Below are positions 56,405 to 64,000 of a stretch of DNA of 64,000 nt, piece by piece. This stretch comes from an uncultured Pelagibacteraceae bacterium (GTDB lineage Bacteria > Pseudomonadota > Alphaproteobacteria > Pelagibacterales > Pelagibacteraceae). Where the stretch lies: positions 118,388 through 182,387 of the forward strand of contig CACDRY010000002.1 of the NCBI GenBank assembly GCA_902555275.1. The letters are read 5' to 3'. The notes beneath the pieces were generated by a model, which worked only from the letters and a program-made list of their open reading frames with translations, searched no databases and had not been told where the DNA came from. The position numbers were made by a program, and so were the translations under genes. Position 1 is the stretch's first letter; every line of letters starts with the position of its first letter.

Positions 56405-56826
56405 TGATAAAAATCTATACTGATGGATCGTGCTTGGGTAATCCAGGAAATGGTGGATGGGCTGCAATTATTATAGATGATAAAAAGAAGACCCATATAA
56501 GAGGAAGCAAAAAAGATACCACAAATAATCAAATGGAATTACTTGCTCCAATAAAAGCTCTTAAAAAAATTCCTAAAGGAAGTAATGTACAGATTTTCAC
56601 AGACTCTAGATATGTAAAATCAGGAATAACAGAGTGGATACATAACTGGAAAAAAAATGGTTGGAAAACTGCAAATAAACAACCTGTAAAAAATAAAGAC
56701 CTATGGTCTGAATTGGATCTTTTGACTAATGAATTTAAAATAAAATGGATTTGGGTGAAGGGTCACTCAACAGATTCTTTAAACAATGAAGTAGATTTAA
56801 TCGCTAGAGAAGCTGCAAATTTATAA
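56404..56826 (+). CDS. rnhA: Ribonuclease HI
   Basis: RNase HI degrades RNA in RNA-DNA hybrids. The 140-residue enzyme shows IYTDGSCLGNPGNGGWAAII, TTNNQMELLAPIKAL, IFTDSRYVKSGI, WVKGHSTDSLNNEVDLIAREAA, containing the DEDD catalytic set. It completes the thrB-rnhA pair common in alphaproteobacteria. The window thus holds both RNase H types. Confidence 0.97.
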   Translation: MIKIYTDGSCLGNPGNGGWAAIIIDDKKKTHIRGSKKDTTNNQMELLAPIKALKKIPKGSNVQIFTDSRYVKSGITEWIHNWKKNGWKTANKQPVKNKDLWSELDLLTNEFKIKWIWVKGHSTDSLNNEVDLIAREAANL

Positions 56827-56855
56827 AAGGGCACCTGGCAACAGAACTGCACTTC
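56825..56855 (-). terminator. Candidate Rho-independent terminator of thrC-peroxiredoxin
   Basis: The 32-nt gap between rnhA and the convergent peroxiredoxin gene has an unusually GC-rich core (17 of 30 bases from 56829 to 56858). On the minus strand it can fold into a two-part hairpin, outer GTGCA/TGCCC (one mismatch) and inner CTG/CAG around a TTGC loop, followed by TTTT. This is the only convergent gene pair in the window with room between its stop codons. Stability was not computed. Confidence 0.4.
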
Positions 56856-56858
56856 TTG

Positions 56859-57344
56859 CTAAATAATATCTAAAATTCCCTCTGCTGAAGATATTCCACA
56901 ATTTTTAGTTTCTTCTTCTTCTTGAATATTTTGCACTTTAAGATTTTCAATAATCATTGCATAACGGCTTGATCTCATACCCATACCTTTTGAATTTCTA
57001 TCAACTTCAGCACCAATTAGCTTTGTAAATGATAAATAAGGATCAGCTAACATAGTTATATTTTCTCCTATATTATTCGCCTCACCCCAAGCATTCATTA
57101 CATAGGGGTCATTTACTGCTAAGCAAAATATTTTATCAATACCTTTATCTAAGATTTGTTGGGCATTTTTAACATAACCCGGCAAGTGAAATTTAGAGCA
57201 TGTAGCTGTGAATGCACCAGGTAAACCAAATAATATTATTTTTTTTGATCCTAAAACCTCAGATACATTTTGCTCTTTAGGTTCTCCATCAGCTAAATGG
57301 AAGATTTTTACATCTGGGATTTGATCATTAACTTTTAGCTTCAT
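56859..57344 (-). CDS. Peroxiredoxin (PRX5-like, AhpC/TSA family)
   Basis: This 161-residue thiol peroxidase has the peroxidatic cysteine in the typical PRX5 motif GLPGAFTATCSKFHLPGYV, and the later DPYLSFTKLIGAEVDRNSKGMGMRSSRYAMI. It reduces H2O2 or alkyl peroxides with a thiol donor (glutaredoxin or thioredoxin, perhaps via the trxB product). An additional Cys near the C-terminus could be resolving. The start overlaps the thrC stop by 4 nt. Confidence 0.9.
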   Translation of the reverse strand: MKLKVNDQIPDVKIFHLADGEPKEQNVSEVLGSKKIILFGLPGAFTATCSKFHLPGYVKNAQQILDKGIDKIFCLAVNDPYVMNAWGEANNIGENITMLADPYLSFTKLIGAEVDRNSKGMGMRSSRYAMIIENLKVQNIQEEEETKNCGISSAEGILDII

Positions 57345-58711
57345 AATTTACTTTTAACAAAATTTTTTACTGCCTCTATATCATTTTTTAATAGTTGAAA
57401 ATTTTCATCTTTACTATGAACATATTGAAGCTCCTTAGGCAGTTCTTCATGTTTGTTTATTGCATTATCGGTAGCAGCTGGAAATTTACATGGATGAGCA
57501 GTAGATAATACTACACAGTCCCTAAAATTAAGCTTATTTGCAGCCCCTACTCCAACTGCAGTATGGGGATCTAATATGATATCATTTTTCTCGAAATTTT
57601 TCTTTATAATTTCTAAAGTTTCATTTTCATTACAACTTTCTGAAATAAAATCTTTTTGAATGATATCCAAGTTTAATTTTTCTATTTTATATTCATTTTG
57701 CTTAACTTTCTTCATTATATCTAATGTAATATCGGAATTAGAATTATTCACATAATAAATTAATCTTTCAAAATTACTCGCTAATTGAATATCCATACTT
57801 GGAGAAAGTGTTTCTTTTACTTTTTTTGAAACATAATCACCATTTGAGATTGCTCGATGTAAAATATCATTCTCATTTGTTGCAACAATAAGTTTATCTA
57901 TCGGCAATCCCATTTCTTTTGCAAGATATCCTGCAAAAACATCTCCAAAATTTCCAGTTGGCACTGAAAAGGAAATTGGTTTATCACCACCAATTTTAAA
58001 ATAAGTGTAAAAATAATAAACTGCTTGAGCAATTATTCTTGCCCAATTAATAGAATTAACCCCTGACATATTTATTGATTTAGAAAAATCTAAATCTGAA
58101 AACATTTGTTTAACAATATTTTGGCAATCATCAAAATTTCCATCAATTGCAATATTGAAAACATTTTCATCCTCAACTGTTGTCATTAATTTTCTTTGTA
58201 CTGGTGAAATTCTATTATTAGGATGTAAAACAAAAATATTTAAGTTTGATTTTCCCTTAATTGCGTCAATAGCAGCTGCACCTGTATCGCCAGATGTTGC
58301 CACAACAATATTAATTTTTTTATCATTCTTACTTAAATAATATTCATACAAGTTACCAATAAACTGCATTGCTACATCTTTAAAAGCTAATGTAGGGCCA
58401 TGAAATAACTCTAATAATTTGAGATCTCCAATATTTGATATTTTAACAACCTCTTTTTCTCTAAAAGTTGAATAAGATTTTTTAATTAATGATGAAAGAT
58501 CATCTTTTGAAATAAAGTCTGATGAAAATTGATTGATTATTTCGGTAGATAAATCATTATAATTAAGGTTTTTAAGCTTTGACAATTCATCTGAGCTAAA
58601 TTTTTTTAAAGATGTAGGCACATAAAGTCCGCCATCATCGGCAAGGCCTTTGATGAAAACCTCTTCAAAACTATATTCCTTAGAATTATCTCTTGTGCTT
58701 ACGTATCTCAT
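57341..58711 (-). CDS. thrC: Threonine synthase
   Basis: ThrC converts O-phosphohomoserine to threonine. The 456-residue PLP enzyme begins MRYVSTRD, has GLADDGGLYVPTSL, the PLP-lysine region GPTLAFKDVAMQF, SGDTGAAAIDAI, and SVPTGNFGDVFAGYLAKEMGLP. It belongs to the longer (class I, E. coli-like) type. Downstream is the peroxiredoxin gene. Confidence 0.97.
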   Translation of the reverse strand: MRYVSTRDNSKEYSFEEVFIKGLADDGGLYVPTSLKKFSSDELSKLKNLNYNDLSTEIINQFSSDFISKDDLSSLIKKSYSTFREKEVVKISNIGDLKLLELFHGPTLAFKDVAMQFIGNLYEYYLSKNDKKINIVVATSGDTGAAAIDAIKGKSNLNIFVLHPNNRISPVQRKLMTTVEDENVFNIAIDGNFDDCQNIVKQMFSDLDFSKSINMSGVNSINWARIIAQAVYYFYTYFKIGGDKPISFSVPTGNFGDVFAGYLAKEMGLPIDKLIVATNENDILHRAISNGDYVSKKVKETLSPSMDIQLASNFERLIYYVNNSNSDITLDIMKKVKQNEYKIEKLNLDIIQKDFISESCNENETLEIIKKNFEKNDIILDPHTAVGVGAANKLNFRDCVVLSTAHPCKFPAATDNAINKHEELPKELQYVHSKDENFQLLKNDIEAVKNFVKSKL

Positions 58712-58752
58712 GAATTTTTTTTACCATTTTCCTATAAAATAAATAGAATTAT

Positions 58753-59667
58753 TTATTTTATAATCTGGTCTACCAAAAATAAGACAAAAAGCAAAAATAA
58801 GTAAAAAATTGAGTAAGAAAATACCTTTTTAGCCTTCTTTATTTCAAATTTGTTTTTTTTAAATTTAAGAAGATCATAACAAACATAGTTGTAATAAAAG
58901 GTAAGTAATAATGAAATTATTAAGAATGTTTCACCTGCGAAACCAATATAATAAGGCAAAACAACAATTGGTAACATTATTAAAGAATAAACAAATATAT
59001 TTTTCTTCGTTTCCTCAATACCATTAGTAATAGGAAGCATAGGAATTTTAGCTTTTTGATAATCGTCTGCTTTATAAAGGCTCAATGCCCAAAAATGAGA
59101 TGGGGTCCAAAAGAATATAATTAAGAAAAATGTTATCGGTTCTAATGTTAATGAGTTAGTAGCTATAGTCCAACCTATAACTGGTGGCAATGCACCTGAT
59201 GCACCTCCTATAACAATATTTTGAGGAGTTTTTCTCTTTAACCATATCGTGTAGACAAAGACGTAAAATGCGATCGTTATTGATAATAAGATTGCTGATG
59301 TTAAATTTGAAAAATGATAAAGTCCAACTACAGATACTATCGATAATACTGTTCCAAACAATAAAGCATGTTCCCTGTTGACCTTTCCAGTAGGGATAGG
59401 TCTAAGACAAGTTCTTGTCATTAATTTATCAAGATCAGCCTCATACCACATGTTTAATGCACCAGCTGCACCCGCACCCATTGTTACAAAGAAAATTGCA
59501 ATTACTGCATTTAAAAAAGAAACCGATTCAGGGGCCGTAAGTAACCCAACAGCACAAGTAAAGATGACCAAGGACATTACTCTTGGCTTCATTAGTAATA
59601 ATAAATATTTTGAATAAGAAAAAAAACTTATAGAAACTGATTTTTTTTTAATTGTATTTGCAGTCAC
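58753..59667 (-). CDS. ctaB: Protoheme IX farnesyltransferase (heme O synthase)
   Basis: CtaB adds a farnesyl group to heme b to make heme O for the oxidase. The 304-residue polytopic prenyltransferase has the first Asp motif NMWYEADLDKLMTRTCLRPIPTG and the second YKADDYQKAKIPML. About eight to nine helices are visible. Its place at the end of the oxidase operon is usual; heme A synthase (ctaA) is not in the window. Confidence 0.96.
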   Translation of the reverse strand: MTANTIKKKSVSISFFSYSKYLLLLMKPRVMSLVIFTCAVGLLTAPESVSFLNAVIAIFFVTMGAGAAGALNMWYEADLDKLMTRTCLRPIPTGKVNREHALLFGTVLSIVSVVGLYHFSNLTSAILLSITIAFYVFVYTIWLKRKTPQNIVIGGASGALPPVIGWTIATNSLTLEPITFFLIIFFWTPSHFWALSLYKADDYQKAKIPMLPITNGIEETKKNIFVYSLIMLPIVVLPYYIGFAGETFLIISLLLTFYYNYVCYDLLKFKKNKFEIKKAKKVFSYSIFYLFLLFVLFLVDQIIK

Positions 59668-59669
59668 TA

Positions 59670-59933
59670 TTACTCAACATTAAGTGAAACAAATATTACA
59701 AGTAATATAACGCCTGCTATTAAAATATGATTTCCAAGATCGAAAATACCTACTTTGCTATTTTTCTTATCAATTAATCTTCTACTTAAAGGTATTTGAT
59801 CGTAAGGATTTATTGTAACTTTATCACCTTGTTCTTTTTGGTTTTCAACTTTTACCGAATAACCAAACCAAACAATATAAATAAAAAAAACAAATAAAAT
59901 TAAGAAAAAAGCTAAGTATCCGTAGGCATCCAT
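59670..59933 (-). CDS. Uncharacterised small membrane protein in the cox operon
   Basis: An 87-residue protein with two hydrophobic helices (YLAFFLILFVFFIYIVWFGYSV and HILIAGVILLVIFVSLNVE) separated by a polar loop. It lies 1 nt from the subunit IV-like gene and 2 nt from ctaB, so it surely belongs to the operon. It does not match the short CoxF-type protein often found near ctaB. It may be an assembly factor or an extra subunit. Confidence 0.7.
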   Translation of the reverse strand: MDAYGYLAFFLILFVFFIYIVWFGYSVKVENQKEQGDKVTINPYDQIPLSRRLIDKKNSKVGIFDLGNHILIAGVILLVIFVSLNVE

Positions 59934-59934
59934 A

Positions 59935-60294
59935 TTAAGCTCCCCCTACTACAAAATAAAAAAATCTTGAAAACAGTGTATATTTAAATTCTGCAGTCAT
60001 TAAAAATATAAAACAGGCAATTGCTGTCATTGGCCATAACAGAACATTTACTAAAGCGTATCTTTCCCAAAATAAGTGCATGAAAAAGGCCATAATTAAC
60101 CCTGCTTTTAGAAACATAAAGAATAATATTAATGACCATCTCAACATTCCTTGAAATTGGTACCAGTCAACCATGTAAGAAAAAAAACTTAGAACAAATA
60201 ATAACAACCAAATCCAAAGATAAATCCCTATTTTTTGAGTACTTGTTTGCTCGTCTTTTTTTGTTGTTTCTTCCATTTTGTTAGTCTCTTCCAT
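59935..60294 (-). CDS. Cytochrome c oxidase subunit IV-like protein
   Basis: A 119-residue membrane protein with a charged Glu/Thr/Lys-rich N-terminus and three helices (GIYLWIWLLLFVLSFFSYMV, WSLILFFMFLKAGLIMAFFMHLF, ALVNVLLWPMTAIACFIFLM). The segment FLKAGLIMAFFMHL is typical of bacterial oxidase subunit IV proteins, which stabilise the CuB site. It lies 8 nt after coxC. Confidence 0.85.
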   Translation of the reverse strand: MEETNKMEETTKKDEQTSTQKIGIYLWIWLLLFVLSFFSYMVDWYQFQGMLRWSLILFFMFLKAGLIMAFFMHLFWERYALVNVLLWPMTAIACFIFLMTAEFKYTLFSRFFYFVVGGA

Positions 60295-60302
60295 ATTTTA
60301 TT

Positions 60303-61013
60303 TTACCACAAATAGAAAAATGCGAAAATGAAAACCCAAACTAGATCTACGAAGTGCCAATAAAGACCTAATATCTCAATTTCAACATAATCCCCTTTCA
60401 TTTTAGTAAACCAGCCTCTTTTTTTGCTCTCATAATGACCAGCAAAAACTTTGTAAGTGTAAATAAATAAGAAAATTACCCCAATAGAGACATGGAAACC
60501 ATGAAAACCTGTTATCATAAAAAAGAAAGAACCAAACTGTGATGCACCAAAAGGATTTCCCCAAGGTCTAACACCTTCATGAATTAATTTAGACCACTCA
60601 AACACTTGCATTCCTACAAAAGTAAGACCACCTACAGCAGTAGCTAGAATTAGCCAACCGCACATTTTACGATTTTTTTCGTAACCATATTTAACTGCTA
60701 AAGCCATTGTTCCACTACTTGTGATCAACACAAAAGTCATTATCGCAATCAGTAGAAGTGGTACAGGTACACCTCCTACATATAAAGAAAAAACCTCACT
60801 CGTATTAGGCCAATCAACAATGGTTGATCCTCTACCTTTCATATAAGAAATTAAAAAACAGCTGAATACAAAAGTATCACTCAATAAAAAGATCCACATC
60901 ATGGCTTTGCCCCAATGCACACCTTTAAACATTGTTTGGTCTGAACCAGTGTCAGACGCCATGCCCTTAAACCCAGGTTTAAGTTCGAAGCCGTCTATTT
61001 TTTGTTCAGACAT
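60303..61013 (-). CDS. coxC: Cytochrome c oxidase subunit III
   Basis: The 236-residue protein has only about five helices, starting at GKAMMWIFLLSDTFVFSCFLISYM; the first two helices of the seven-helix mitochondrial form are missing. The conserved TGFHGFHVSIGVIFL and YVEIEILGLYWHFVDLVWVFIFAFFYLW are present. The five-helix form occurs in some bacterial oxidases, such as quinol oxidases and alternative aa3 types. It lies 10 nt after coxA. Confidence 0.94.
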   Translation of the reverse strand: MSEQKIDGFELKPGFKGMASDTGSDQTMFKGVHWGKAMMWIFLLSDTFVFSCFLISYMKGRGSTIVDWPNTSEVFSLYVGGVPVPLLLIAIMTFVLITSSGTMALAVKYGYEKNRKMCGWLILATAVGGLTFVGMQVFEWSKLIHEGVRPWGNPFGASQFGSFFFMITGFHGFHVSIGVIFLFIYTYKVFAGHYESKKRGWFTKMKGDYVEIEILGLYWHFVDLVWVFIFAFFYLW

Positions 61014-61023
61014 TATTTTTCTC

Positions 61024-62862
61024 TTAAGTTTTCTCTACTTCTGTGTGTATTACTTCACTAGGTGCTGTTGTTTGCGGAATAAAGTCATCTTTTGCTCCTG
61101 GAACACTAAAATCATATGGCCATCTGTGAACAACTGGAAGTCTTTCACCAAAGTTACCATGTTCTGGTGGAACAGTAGAAGTATACCATTCAAGTGAATT
61201 AGCTTTCCAAGGGTTTTGTTCAGCTTTTTTACCTGTTTTTAATGTTTTAATGATATTGAAAACTAAAATAAACTGTGCTGCACCAACTATAAATGCTGCA
61301 ATACTTATAAATTCGTTCATACCAACTGCTGATGTCATATACGGGCTATCATACATTTCAAAATATCTTCTTGGAACTCCAATAAAACCTAGGTAATGCA
61401 TTGGGAAATAAATTGAATAAGCTCCTAAGAAAGTAATCCAGAAGTGCCATTTTCCTAGACCTTCATGTAACATTTTTCCAGCTACTAATGGGAACCAATG
61501 ATAAACCGCTCCCATAATAACCATTAATGGTGCAATACCCATGACCATATGGAAGTGGGCTATTACAAAATATGTATCAGATAATGGAACATCAACTGAA
61601 ACATTTCCTAAAAATATTCCCGTAATTCCACCATTTACAAATGTAACGATAAATCCTAGGCACCATAACATTACAGTATTAATTCTAATATTTCCTCTCC
61701 ATAAAGTAAGTATCCAATTATAAACTTTCATGGCTGTCGGAACGGCAATAATTAATGTCGTTGTTGCAAAGAAAAATCCGAACCAAGGGTTCATACCGCT
61801 AACGTACATGTGGTGAGCCCATACGAAGAAACTTAAACCTCCAATACCAACAATTGCCCAAACCATCATTCTGTATCCAAATATGTTTTTTCTGGCATGA
61901 ACTGATATTAAGTCAGAAACTATTCCAAATGCAGGTAATGCAACAATGTAAACTTCAGGGTGTCCAAAGAACCAAAACAAGTGTTGGAAAAGAATTGGGC
62001 TTCCTCCACCATATTCAAGAACCTCTCCTGCCTTTAATATTGTTGGCATAAAGAAACTTGTTTGTAATACTTTATCTAACGTCATCATTATAGCGCTAAC
62101 TAGTAGTGCTGGGAATGCTAACATTGCTAGTACAGTTGCTGTGAATATACCCCATACTGTTAAAGGCATTCTCATTAAGGTCATTCCTCTGGTTCTAGCT
62201 TGTAAAATTGTAATCATATAATTTAGTCCACCCATTGTGAAACCAATTACAAATAAAGATAAAGATATAAGCATAAGTAAGATACCCATTCCTGATCCAG
62301 GAGTTCCCTCCAAAATAGTTTGTGGAGGATACAAGGTCCATCCGGCTCCTGTCGGTCCACCTGGAACAAAGAAGCTTGCCATTAAAACTGCAACTGCAAC
62401 AAAGAACATCCAGAAGCTAAGCATATTCACATATGGAAAGACCATATCTCTTGCTCCCACCATGAGTGGAATTAAATAATTTCCAAACCCTCCTAGGAAT
62501 AGAGCAGTTAAAAAGTAAACTACCATTATCATACCGTGCATAGTTACAAATTGATAATAATGTTCTGCTGTCATAAAACCTGCTAATCCAGGAAAACCTA
62601 ATTGAAGTCTCATTAACCAAGATAAAATTAAACCTACAATTCCAGTAAAAACTGCAGTTAAGAAATATTGTACTCCAATAACTTTTGCATCCTGGCAAAA
62701 AACCCATTTTTCGATAAAACTATGTCCATGATATAAATCTTGCTCTCCAACTTCTGCTGGCCTTACATAATCTATATCTGGATTTACAGAACCAGCTGAT
62801 CCGTCCATTACTTCTGATGACTGAGCTTGATATGATTTGTTATTATCGTATTCGTCTGACAT
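61024..62862 (-). CDS. coxA: Cytochrome c oxidase subunit I
   Basis: The 612-residue catalytic core binds heme a and the heme a3-CuB centre. Ligand motifs include MHGMIMVVYFL, the CuB region FFGHPEVYIVALPAFGI with the linked His-Tyr, WAHHMYVSG, and FVIAHFHMVMGI. The D channel begins VGARDMVFPYVN, and the K channel lysine is in PTAMKVYNW. Both ends are extended relative to the usual 530-560 residues. The segment DMVFPYVNMLSFW recalls the alternative CoxN-type subunits of rhizobia rather than canonical CtaD. Confidence 0.96.
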   Translation of the reverse strand: MSDEYDNNKSYQAQSSEVMDGSAGSVNPDIDYVRPAEVGEQDLYHGHSFIEKWVFCQDAKVIGVQYFLTAVFTGIVGLILSWLMRLQLGFPGLAGFMTAEHYYQFVTMHGMIMVVYFLTALFLGGFGNYLIPLMVGARDMVFPYVNMLSFWMFFVAVAVLMASFFVPGGPTGAGWTLYPPQTILEGTPGSGMGILLMLISLSLFVIGFTMGGLNYMITILQARTRGMTLMRMPLTVWGIFTATVLAMLAFPALLVSAIMMTLDKVLQTSFFMPTILKAGEVLEYGGGSPILFQHLFWFFGHPEVYIVALPAFGIVSDLISVHARKNIFGYRMMVWAIVGIGGLSFFVWAHHMYVSGMNPWFGFFFATTTLIIAVPTAMKVYNWILTLWRGNIRINTVMLWCLGFIVTFVNGGITGIFLGNVSVDVPLSDTYFVIAHFHMVMGIAPLMVIMGAVYHWFPLVAGKMLHEGLGKWHFWITFLGAYSIYFPMHYLGFIGVPRRYFEMYDSPYMTSAVGMNEFISIAAFIVGAAQFILVFNIIKTLKTGKKAEQNPWKANSLEWYTSTVPPEHGNFGERLPVVHRWPYDFSVPGAKDDFIPQTTAPSEVIHTEVEKT

Positions 62863-62905
62863 ATTTTTATCCTTTATATATATATTTTTTTAAATTAATA
62901 AATTG

Positions 62906-63742
62906 TTATTTTTTAGCTAATTTATTCCCACCTACGTTTAATTTTTCATATCTTGCTGATAGTTGCTCAAAAGTTTCTTGTTCGCTCAGCCAAACTTCAT
63001 AATCAGCTTTATCTTGTACTTCAACTCCACCTCTCATGGCATAGTGACCAACTCCGCAATATTCTGCACATAGAACTTCGTATTCACCTACCTTATTAGG
63101 CTCAAACCAATAGAAAGTTACTGTACCAGGCACAGCATCCATTTTTGCTCTAAATTGCGGCACATACCAATTGTGAAGTACATCTACTGATCTTAATAAA
63201 ATTTTTACAGGTCTGTTGTTTTCTAAATTGATAACATCACTTTCAACCATTATATCATCTTTTCCAAACGGGTCGTCTGGATTTATGCCAAATGGATTGT
63301 TGTCTGCAATATTTCTAACTTGAGTCGTTCCTAATTTTCCATCTGCACCTGGTAGCCTATATTGCCAGCCCCATTGCCATGCCATCACATCAACTTCAAT
63401 TGCATTTTTTGGAACGTTTACATATTGGTTCCATATAATAAGACCAGGAGCCAACAGTGCACAAACTCCTAATGTCGTAGCCCAAGTTAAAATTTTCTCT
63501 AATTTTTTATCTTCTGGTTTGTACTCAGCTCTTCTCTCTTCTTTATGTTGATATTTGAAAACGCAGTAAATCATAAAAAGACAAACAGCTACAAAAACTC
63601 CTCCACCTACCCAAAAAGTAAGAGTGATGGTATCATCCATTCCACCCCAGTTTGATGCTATATCAGTCCAATACCATGGTGTAAAAATATGAAATAAGAC
63701 AGATCCAATGATCACTAATAAAAAAATTATTCCTGCATGCAT
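62906..63742 (-). CDS. coxB: Cytochrome c oxidase subunit II
   Basis: The 278-residue subunit accepts electrons from cytochrome c through the binuclear CuA site. Two N-terminal helices (GIIFLLVIIGSVLFHIFTPWYW and LTFWVGGGVFVAVCLFMIYCVF) precede the periplasmic cupredoxin domain with VDVMAWQWGWQYRLPG and the CuA motif VLCAEYCGVGHYAMRG; a separate histidine lies in DVLHNWYVP. No extra C-terminal cytochrome c domain is seen. It heads the operon coxB-coxA-coxC-subunit IV-small protein-ctaB. Confidence 0.97.
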   Translation of the reverse strand: MHAGIIFLLVIIGSVLFHIFTPWYWTDIASNWGGMDDTITLTFWVGGGVFVAVCLFMIYCVFKYQHKEERRAEYKPEDKKLEKILTWATTLGVCALLAPGLIIWNQYVNVPKNAIEVDVMAWQWGWQYRLPGADGKLGTTQVRNIADNNPFGINPDDPFGKDDIMVESDVINLENNRPVKILLRSVDVLHNWYVPQFRAKMDAVPGTVTFYWFEPNKVGEYEVLCAEYCGVGHYAMRGGVEVQDKADYEVWLSEQETFEQLSARYEKLNVGGNKLAKK

Positions 63743-63776
63743 AATGTTTATATAGAAGAATAATCCTATAAATACC

Positions 63777-63793
63777 TATGACAAAATGTCATA
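63777..63793. promoter_or_regulatory. Perfect inverted repeat upstream of the cox operon
   Basis: TATGACA-AAA-TGTCATA is a perfect palindrome with 7-nt arms and a 3-nt centre. It lies in the 81-nt divergent region between coxB and the next gene, 35-51 nt before the coxB ATG and 31-47 nt before the divergent ATG, so it could control both. It does not match the FNR, CRP or Fur consensus. The regulator is unknown. Confidence 0.45.
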
Positions 63794-63823
63794 AAACATA
63801 TTAATTGTACTAATATAATCAAT

Positions 63824-64000
63824 ATGTTTATGCTTGGTAAATTAGGTATTTTAATAACGATTCTCGCTTTAGTGTTGGCGTTCTATTTTGTTATCTCTTT
63901 AGGTGCTGGAAGATTTTCAAAGGGAGAGACAAAACCTGAAACTAAAAGGTATCTGAGATCTGTGAACATACTATTAATTATAATTGCTGTGTTTGGGTCT
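63824..64000 (+). CDS. Membrane protein, 5' part only (cut by window edge)
   Basis: An open frame from ATG 63824 (a second ATG lies at 63830) runs to the window end with 59 visible residues. It has two hydrophobic helices (LGILITILALVLAFYFVISLGAG and VNILLIIIAVFGS) around a charged loop (RFSKGETKPETKRYLR). No ORF-track entry exists because the stop is outside. I cannot name it; divergent placement next to coxB suggests a respiratory connection. Confidence 0.55.
   Translation, partial: MFMLGKLGILITILALVLAFYFVISLGAGRFSKGETKPETKRYLRSVNILLIIIAVFGS

Noticed and set aside
62417-62707. 96-residue minus-strand ORF overlapping coxA in another frame
   Set aside because: Alternate-frame shadow of coxA, which has intact catalytic motifs.
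1-64000. CRISPR arrays, insertion sequences, prophage, integrases or rRNA genes
   Set aside because: No regularly spaced repeats, transposase-like or integrase-like proteins, or rRNA segments were seen; all stretches are occupied by housekeeping genes.

Overview
The window is a stretch of a very AT-rich, tightly packed alphaproteobacterial chromosome, most likely from the SAR11 clade (Pelagibacterales). This rests on AT-saturated codon use, genes that mostly abut or overlap by 1-30 nt, no gene-free stretch longer than about 125 nt, no mobile elements, alphaproteobacterial gene orders (rnhB-ccrM; mutY/DUF721-dsbA-smc; split F0 operon with b and b'; petABC), and a retinal pathway (crtI-crtB-crtY-blh) next to the ATP synthase F0 genes. 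The taxon is inferred from gene content and style; no marker gene was aligned.

Layout. 1-2765 (minus): yqeY-dnaG-rpoD, the macromolecular synthesis cluster. 2889-7284 (plus): carA-carB. 7281-9559: a circularly permuted ATP-grasp enzyme divergent from the proteasome-like Anbu protease. 9556-11165 (minus): a 2OG-Fe(II) oxygenase and an ELM1-family protein. 11186-13576 (plus): trxB, psiE and an extended SDR, then an aminotransferase (minus). 14792-21443 (plus): uvrB, a pteridine-reductase-like SDR, an exported hydrolase, folB, uvrC, pgsA. 21440-24792: ilvE (minus), then a MarR regulator, response regulator and histidine kinase (plus). 24773-31037: ubiK (minus), lgt, a MidA-type methyltransferase, pgeF, prs, rplY, pth, ychF (plus). 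31014-33591 (minus): the cytochrome bc1 operon. 33689-35441 (plus): trmL, hemF, greA. 35438-39347 (minus): TPR protein, ispE, tRNA-Gln and the CCA-adding enzyme. 39358-41931 (plus): uracil-DNA glycosylase, a 44-aa membrane protein missing from the ORF track, rnhB and ccrM. 41928-44049 (minus): a flavoprotein and mutY. 44050-47689 (plus): DUF721, dsbA-like and smc. 47694-50039 (plus): F0 ATP synthase. 50084-56826 (plus): crtI-crtB-crtY-blh, a small membrane protein, ispH, thrB, rnhA. 56859-63742 (minus): peroxiredoxin and thrC, then a cytochrome c oxidase operon with ctaB. A truncated membrane-protein ORF ends the window.

Functionally the window carries much of the respiratory and photoheterotrophic machinery: bc1, an aa3-type oxidase, the proton-translocating half of ATP synthase, and the enzymes that turn phytoene precursors into retinal for a rhodopsin encoded elsewhere. 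No rhodopsin gene and no crtE is seen here. Around these are DNA repair genes (uvrB, uvrC, mutY, udg), nucleotide and amino-acid biosynthesis, and cell-cycle methylation (ccrM).

The most interesting points are: a ccrM promoter whose -35/-10 region is packed with GANTC sites; an SMC protein of only 857 aa with no visible hinge; a DnaG primase that has lost most zinc-ribbon ligands; a tRNA-Gln whose encoded CCA end lies 3 nt before the start codon of the CCA-adding enzyme; a two-gene remnant of the Anbu system; and extreme gene packing, including divergent start codons fused as CATATG and convergent stop codons sharing TTAA.
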